Shown here in pieces: positions 7,528 to 10,089 of a stretch of DNA of 10,089 nt. The position numbers and the translations under genes are program-made. Each line of letters opens with the position of its first letter. Positions within the stretch are counted from its first letter, which is position 1. Source of the DNA: an uncultured Burkholderiales bacterium (GTDB taxonomy: Bacteria; Pseudomonadota; Gammaproteobacteria; Burkholderiales; Burkholderiaceae_D). The notes under the pieces are model-generated. The model ran no database searches. It was not told where the DNA came from and was given only the letters and a program-made list of their open reading frames with translations. Where the stretch lies: assembly GCA_903904635.1 (NCBI GenBank), contig CAIVDH010000431.1, forward strand, positions 1-10,089. Direction: 5' to 3'.

Positions 7528-9218
7528 CTCGCATTGCTGTGCGACCCTACTCTATCCGTCAATCCGCCATGCTCGCGCAACAAGGGCTGCATCCGGTATT
7601 GGCACGTGTGCTTGCTGCCAGAGGGCTAGTTGATGCGCGTGAGCTGGCAACTGGGCTGGATGCATTGATCGCACCCAAAGAATTATTACAAATCGATGCA
7701 GCCGCAGAATTTTTAGCTGATGCCATAGAAGCAGAACAAAAAATCCTGATTGTGGCCGACTATGACTGCGACGGCGCCACGGCATGTGCCGTTGCCATAC
7801 GAGGCCTAAAATCCATGGGCGCGAAAGTTGATTACATCGTACCCAACCGCTTTGAATATGGTTATGGGCTTACACCCGAAATCGTCGCCCTTGCCGCGAA
7901 AGAAAAATCACCTGACATCATCATCACGGTTGATAACGGCATAGCCAGCGTAGAGGGCGTGCAGGCAGCCAATCAGCTAGGCATAGAAGTCGTCATCACC
8001 GACCATCATTTGCCCGGTACAGTGTTACCCGAGGCCGCCGTCATCGTTAACCCAAACCAGCCGCACTGTACTTTCCCGAGTAAAAACCTGGCCGGTGTAG
8101 GCGTGATGTTTTATGTGTTGTTGGCTCTGCGTGCAGAGCTGCGGCTACGCGACCATTTTGATGTGAGCAATCAACCCCGCCTTGATGCGCTTTTAGATCT
8201 GGTGGCATTAGGTACTGTTGCCGACGTAGTAAAGCTCGACACGAACAACCGTATTTTGGTGGCACAAGGATTAAAACGTATACGTTCAGGCAAAGCGCAT
8301 GCAGGTGTTCATGCCTTATTTCATATCGCTGCACGCGATGCCAGCCGGGCGTCGCCATTCGATCTTGGCTTTGCTGTTGGGCCAAGATTAAATGCGGCCG
8401 GCCGTCTGGCCGATATGTCATTGGGTATAGAGTGCCTGCTTACCGATGATGCAGGCAGGGCCGCTGAGATAGCCGAGCAACTCGATAACATCAATCGGGA
8501 AAGACGCAGTATAGAAGCCGACATGCAAGATGCGGCGCTACTCAGTTTGGATGAGATTAATCCCAAAGAAAATGCCACGCTCACAATATTCAACCCGCAA
8601 TGGCATCAGGGTGTCATCGGCATTGTTGCCTCACGATTGAAAGAAAAATTTTATCGCCCCACCATTACCTTCGCACCGGCGGGCAACGGCATCATTAAAG
8701 GCTCGGGGCGGTCCATAGCCGGCTTTCATTTACGCGATGCACTTGACCTGGTCTCCAAGCGGCATCCCGAATTAATCGACAAATTTGGCGGACATGCAAT
8801 GGCAGCTGGTCTGTCCTTGCAAGAGAGTGGTTTTGATGAGTTTTGCGCCGCCTTCGAAGCAGTAGGACGCGAATGGCTTACTGCAGCAGAACTTGAACAT
8901 GTACTGGAAACAGATGGCGAGTTGGAGAGCCAGTATTTCAGTTTAGATTTTATCGCGCTGATGGAATCGCAAATCTGGGGACAGGGCTTTGCACAGCCAT
9001 TGTTTTGTAATGAATTCAAGGTTATGAACCAACGGCTTTTAAAAGAGCGACATTTGAAACTTCAACTGGAAAAAGACGGTAAAAAATTTGATGCGATTTG
9101 GTTTAATCATGCGGATTCCTTGCCCTCAAAAATTCGCGCAGCTTACCGTCTCGATGCCAATGAATATAACGGACGAACTGCGGTTCAAATCATGGTTGAA
9201 TTTGCCGAAGGCTGTTAA
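7524..9218 (+). CDS. recJ: Single-stranded-DNA-specific exonuclease RecJ
   Basis: A 564-residue DHH-family 5'-3' exonuclease acting on single-stranded DNA in recombination, RecFOR repair and mismatch repair. The DHH domain shows motif I VADYDCDGATA (77-87), ITVDNG (134-139) and the DHH triad VITDHHLPG (157-165), then LVALGTVADVV (226-236) and GPRLNAAGR (286-294). The DHHA1 domain shows GVIGIVASRLKEKFYRPT (363-380), SGRSIAGFHLRDAL (394-407) and FGGHAMAAGL (421-430). A C-terminal OB-like part follows with IWGQGFAQPLFCNEFKV. All metal-binding aspartates and histidines I can identify are present. Length is slightly shorter than E. coli RecJ. The ATG at 7524 overlaps the rpfE stop (ATGA) and begins the usual N-terminus. 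The frame extends upstream to 7458 inside rpfE, but that segment is not RecJ-like. The expected downstream neighbour prfB is absent. Confidence 0.96.
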   Translation: MTRIAVRPYSIRQSAMLAQQGLHPVLARVLAARGLVDARELATGLDALIAPKELLQIDAAAEFLADAIEAEQKILIVADYDCDGATACAVAIRGLKSMGAKVDYIVPNRFEYGYGLTPEIVALAAKEKSPDIIITVDNGIASVEGVQAANQLGIEVVITDHHLPGTVLPEAAVIVNPNQPHCTFPSKNLAGVGVMFYVLLALRAELRLRDHFDVSNQPRLDALLDLVALGTVADVVKLDTNNRILVAQGLKRIRSGKAHAGVHALFHIAARDASRASPFDLGFAVGPRLNAAGRLADMSLGIECLLTDDAGRAAEIAEQLDNINRERRSIEADMQDAALLSLDEINPKENATLTIFNPQWHQGVIGIVASRLKEKFYRPTITFAPAGNGIIKGSGRSIAGFHLRDALDLVSKRHPELIDKFGGHAMAAGLSLQESGFDEFCAAFEAVGREWLTAAELEHVLETDGELESQYFSLDFIALMESQIWGQGFAQPLFCNEFKVMNQRLLKERHLKLQLEKDGKKFDAIWFNHADSLPSKIRAAYRLDANEYNGRTAVQIMVEFAEGC

Positions 9219-9297
9219 TTTAGAGACCTATCAGCAGGACGCTGACTACGTTGCTTCCCTTGCAGTGCGCACCATGGCTTGCATGCCAACTCGTTGT

Positions 9298-9330
9298 GCC
9301 GGCAGACGACAAGTCGTCTGAAACACCGGC
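9298..9330. repeat. Strong inverted repeat downstream of recJ
   Basis: An 8-bp perfect inverted repeat, CAGACGAC-AA-GTCGTCTG (9303-9320), is flanked by a second pairing block, GCCGG (9298-9302) with CCGGC (9326-9330), leaving a 5-nt bulge. Together they give about 12-13 base pairs. No T-run follows on either strand, so this is not a standard intrinsic terminator. It may stabilise the recJ mRNA end, assist termination or be a protein-binding palindrome. Confidence 0.55.
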
Positions 9331-9420
9331 TGCGCCCTTGTCAGCCCGATTTAGATATGCGCTCTTAGTGCATGGCAAATACATCAATATATTGGACTGC
9401 CATCTGACTCGGCTTTATCT

Positions 9421-9449
9421 TTTGAGAAAACCAAAACATTACTCATAAA
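9421..9449 (+). promoter_or_regulatory. Candidate promoter of the chaperone gene
   Basis: TTGAGA (9422-9427, 5 of 6 to TTGACA) is followed after 16 bp by CATAAA (9444-9449, 4 of 6 to TATAAT). Transcription would start near 9456, about 48 nt before the chaperone ATG. A similar element with the same internal spacing lies before the next gene at 10000-10028. The match is by eye in AT-rich DNA. Confidence 0.3.
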
Positions 9450-9490
9450 GCGCAACCATTGCGCAAGTGCTTACATGAGGGAATATGCTC

Positions 9491-9495
9491 AGGAG
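9491..9495 (+). promoter_or_regulatory. Ribosome binding site of the chaperone gene
   Basis: AGGAG lies 8 nt before the ATG at 9504. It selects this ATG over the in-frame start at 9459, which has no such site and would add 15 residues unlike the family N-terminus. Confidence 0.75.
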
Positions 9496-9503
9496 ATTTA
9501 GAA

Positions 9504-9971
9504 ATGCATAACACCATTAATTTGGTTAACAGCTGGCTGCAGGACATCACATTTGATTTAACACTGGATGAGGACGGCGGCACCATTATCCAGCGCGATT
9601 CAAGTACTGTAATTCTCATAGAGGTAATGGAAGATACCAAACTCTGCCATTTTTATGCGCCTGTTACCGCTCTTTCTGAATACACCCCAACAGCAGGATT
9701 GCTTACTGCACTGGCAATGAATCAATACGGACGCCAGCTCGGTGGATGCTGGCTGGCCTGGGATCCAGAAATTAATATGCTGTGCCTATGTCACAACCTA
9801 TACCTGCCTACAGCAGACACGATTACTTTCAGCAATACCCTGCAAAATTTTATGATTGAAATAGATAAAGCAAGGGAAGCACTCAATAATCCATCTCAGC
9901 AAAACCCGGTATATCAGCCATTACTATCTGACGTTAACGGACTTAGCCAAAATCAAACTATCACCTACTGA
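9504..9971 (+). CDS. Probable type III secretion chaperone, CesT/Tir family
   Basis: A 155-residue protein without signal peptide that has the size and pattern of class I type III secretion chaperones, which bind effectors in the cytoplasm and hold them ready for the injectisome. It begins with an amphipathic helix, INLVNSWLQDI (5-15), then short strands with FDLTLDEDGGTIIQ (17-30) and STVILIEVM (34-42). These are followed by a helix AGLLTALAMNQYGRQLGG (64-81), strands CWLAWDPEINMLCLCHNLYL (82-101) and a final helix TFSNTLQNFMIEIDKAREAL (108-127). That order matches the CesT fold. Acidic residues dominate in the first 125 positions. A polar, flexible tail of about 28 residues rich in N, Q and S follows, longer than I would expect. 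Similarity is by pattern, so a CesT-fold protein of another role, such as a YbjN-type protein, remains possible. It has a good ribosome site and no link to recJ. Confidence 0.68.
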   Translation: MHNTINLVNSWLQDITFDLTLDEDGGTIIQRDSSTVILIEVMEDTKLCHFYAPVTALSEYTPTAGLLTALAMNQYGRQLGGCWLAWDPEINMLCLCHNLYLPTADTITFSNTLQNFMIEIDKAREALNNPSQQNPVYQPLLSDVNGLSQNQTITY

Positions 9972-10039
9972 ATCAGTTAAAGAAAACTTAAATTATAAAT
10001 TTACAAAAAAATTATAACTAATCATAAACGAGCACTTAA
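9972..10039. other. AT-rich spacer with candidate promoter before the last gene
   Basis: This 68-bp gap is strikingly AT-rich compared with the rest of the window. It holds TTTACA (10000-10005, 5 of 6 to TTGACA) and, after 17 bp, CATAAA (10023-10028, 4 of 6 to TATAAT). The predicted start is near 10035, only a few bases before the ATG at 10040. A second possible -10, TATAAC at 10013-10018, has no good -35. No hairpin suggestive of a terminator was found after the chaperone gene. Confidence 0.3.
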
Positions 10040-10089
10040 ATGTCTGAATCAATATCTAAAATAAATCAGTTTCTATCTGAACGCATAGA
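10040..10089 (+). CDS. Start of an unidentified protein (runs off right edge)
   Basis: An open frame begins at ATG 10040 and stays open to the window edge, giving 16 codons: MSESISKINQFLSERI. No family can be named from this. The segment is serine-rich (4 of 16), polar and apparently amphipathic. That is compatible with a type III secretion signal or with the first helix of another small chaperone, but it proves neither. A ribosome site is poor: only ACGAG, 9 nt or so upstream. Position right after a CesT-like chaperone makes an effector, secreted substrate or apparatus component a reasonable guess, since such chaperones are often encoded next to their cargo. Confidence 0.45.
   Translation, partial: MSESISKINQFLSERI

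Larger units (their letters stand above)
9219..9503. other. Intergenic region between recJ and the chaperone gene
   Basis: This 285-bp stretch shows no credible gene; the small open frames in it have no ribosome site and no recognisable composition. It contains a strong hairpin at 9298-9330, a candidate promoter around 9421-9449 and a ribosome site at 9491-9495, listed separately. No tRNA, attachment site or insertion-sequence end was recognised, although such a signal would be worth seeking at a breakpoint in conserved gene order. Confidence 0.5.

Noticed and set aside
9219..9503. Sigma-54, HrpL-type or PIP-box promoter before the chaperone gene
   Set aside because: I looked for GGAACC-type, TTCGC-type and TGGCA-N-TTGC-type signals and found no acceptable match at correct spacing.
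1488..10048. GTCTGAA/TTCAGAC heptamers at 1488, 2545, 4570, 9314 and 10042 as possible uptake sequences
   Set aside because: Five copies exceed the one or so expected by chance, but flanking bases are not shared and four lie within or at the start of coding sequence. There is no consistent 10-12 base motif.
1..10089. CRISPR arrays, tRNA or rRNA genes, insertion sequences, prophage genes
   Set aside because: I saw no direct-repeat arrays, cloverleaf-like sequences, transposase or phage motifs on reading the window.

Overview
The window looks like a chromosomal segment of a betaproteobacterium of moderate GC content. All assignments come from reading the protein sequences and from remembered family motifs, because no database search was possible. 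The gene set and order (lolC, lolD, a TatD-family gene and comEC leading toward pyrG, with an RpfE-type gene and recJ running the other way) is one I associate with Burkholderiales and Nitrosomonadales. I cannot name a genus.

Layout. From 1 to 6500 everything lies on the minus strand. Read in the direction of transcription it is lolC (TTG start at 6500), lolD, a YjjV-like TatD hydrolase, comEC, an LpxR-family lipid A deacylase, and the first 44 codons of pyrG, which runs off the left edge. The first four genes are packed end to end: a 4-bp ATGA overlap, a 4-bp gap, then TAA immediately followed by GTG. They are almost certainly one transcription unit. lpxR follows after 97 bp, and pyrG after a further 195 bp with its own -10-like element and a short leader hairpin.

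From 6547 to 9218 the plus strand carries an RpfE-type gene (COG4255) and recJ, again joined by an ATGA overlap. Only 46 bp separate the divergent lolC and rpfE starts. That space appears to hold two overlapping promoters, and rpfE may be translated from a leaderless mRNA.

After recJ the character changes. Across many beta- and gammaproteobacteria recJ is followed by prfB and lysS, but here a 285-bp non-coding stretch with a strong hairpin leads to a small acidic protein with the look of a CesT/Tir-type type III secretion chaperone (9504-9971). A 68-bp AT-rich gap then precedes the first 16 codons of another gene (10040 onward). Both of these genes are preceded by a similar 29-bp promoter-like element. 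This right edge is the most interesting part of the window and probably begins an accessory type III secretion-related locus.

Functionally, the left half serves the cell envelope (lipoprotein release by LolCD, lipid A trimming by LpxR), DNA uptake (ComEC), nucleotide supply (PyrG) and nuclease-type metal-dependent hydrolysis (TatD). RecJ processes single-stranded DNA. The chaperone and its neighbour are unrelated to these housekeeping roles.
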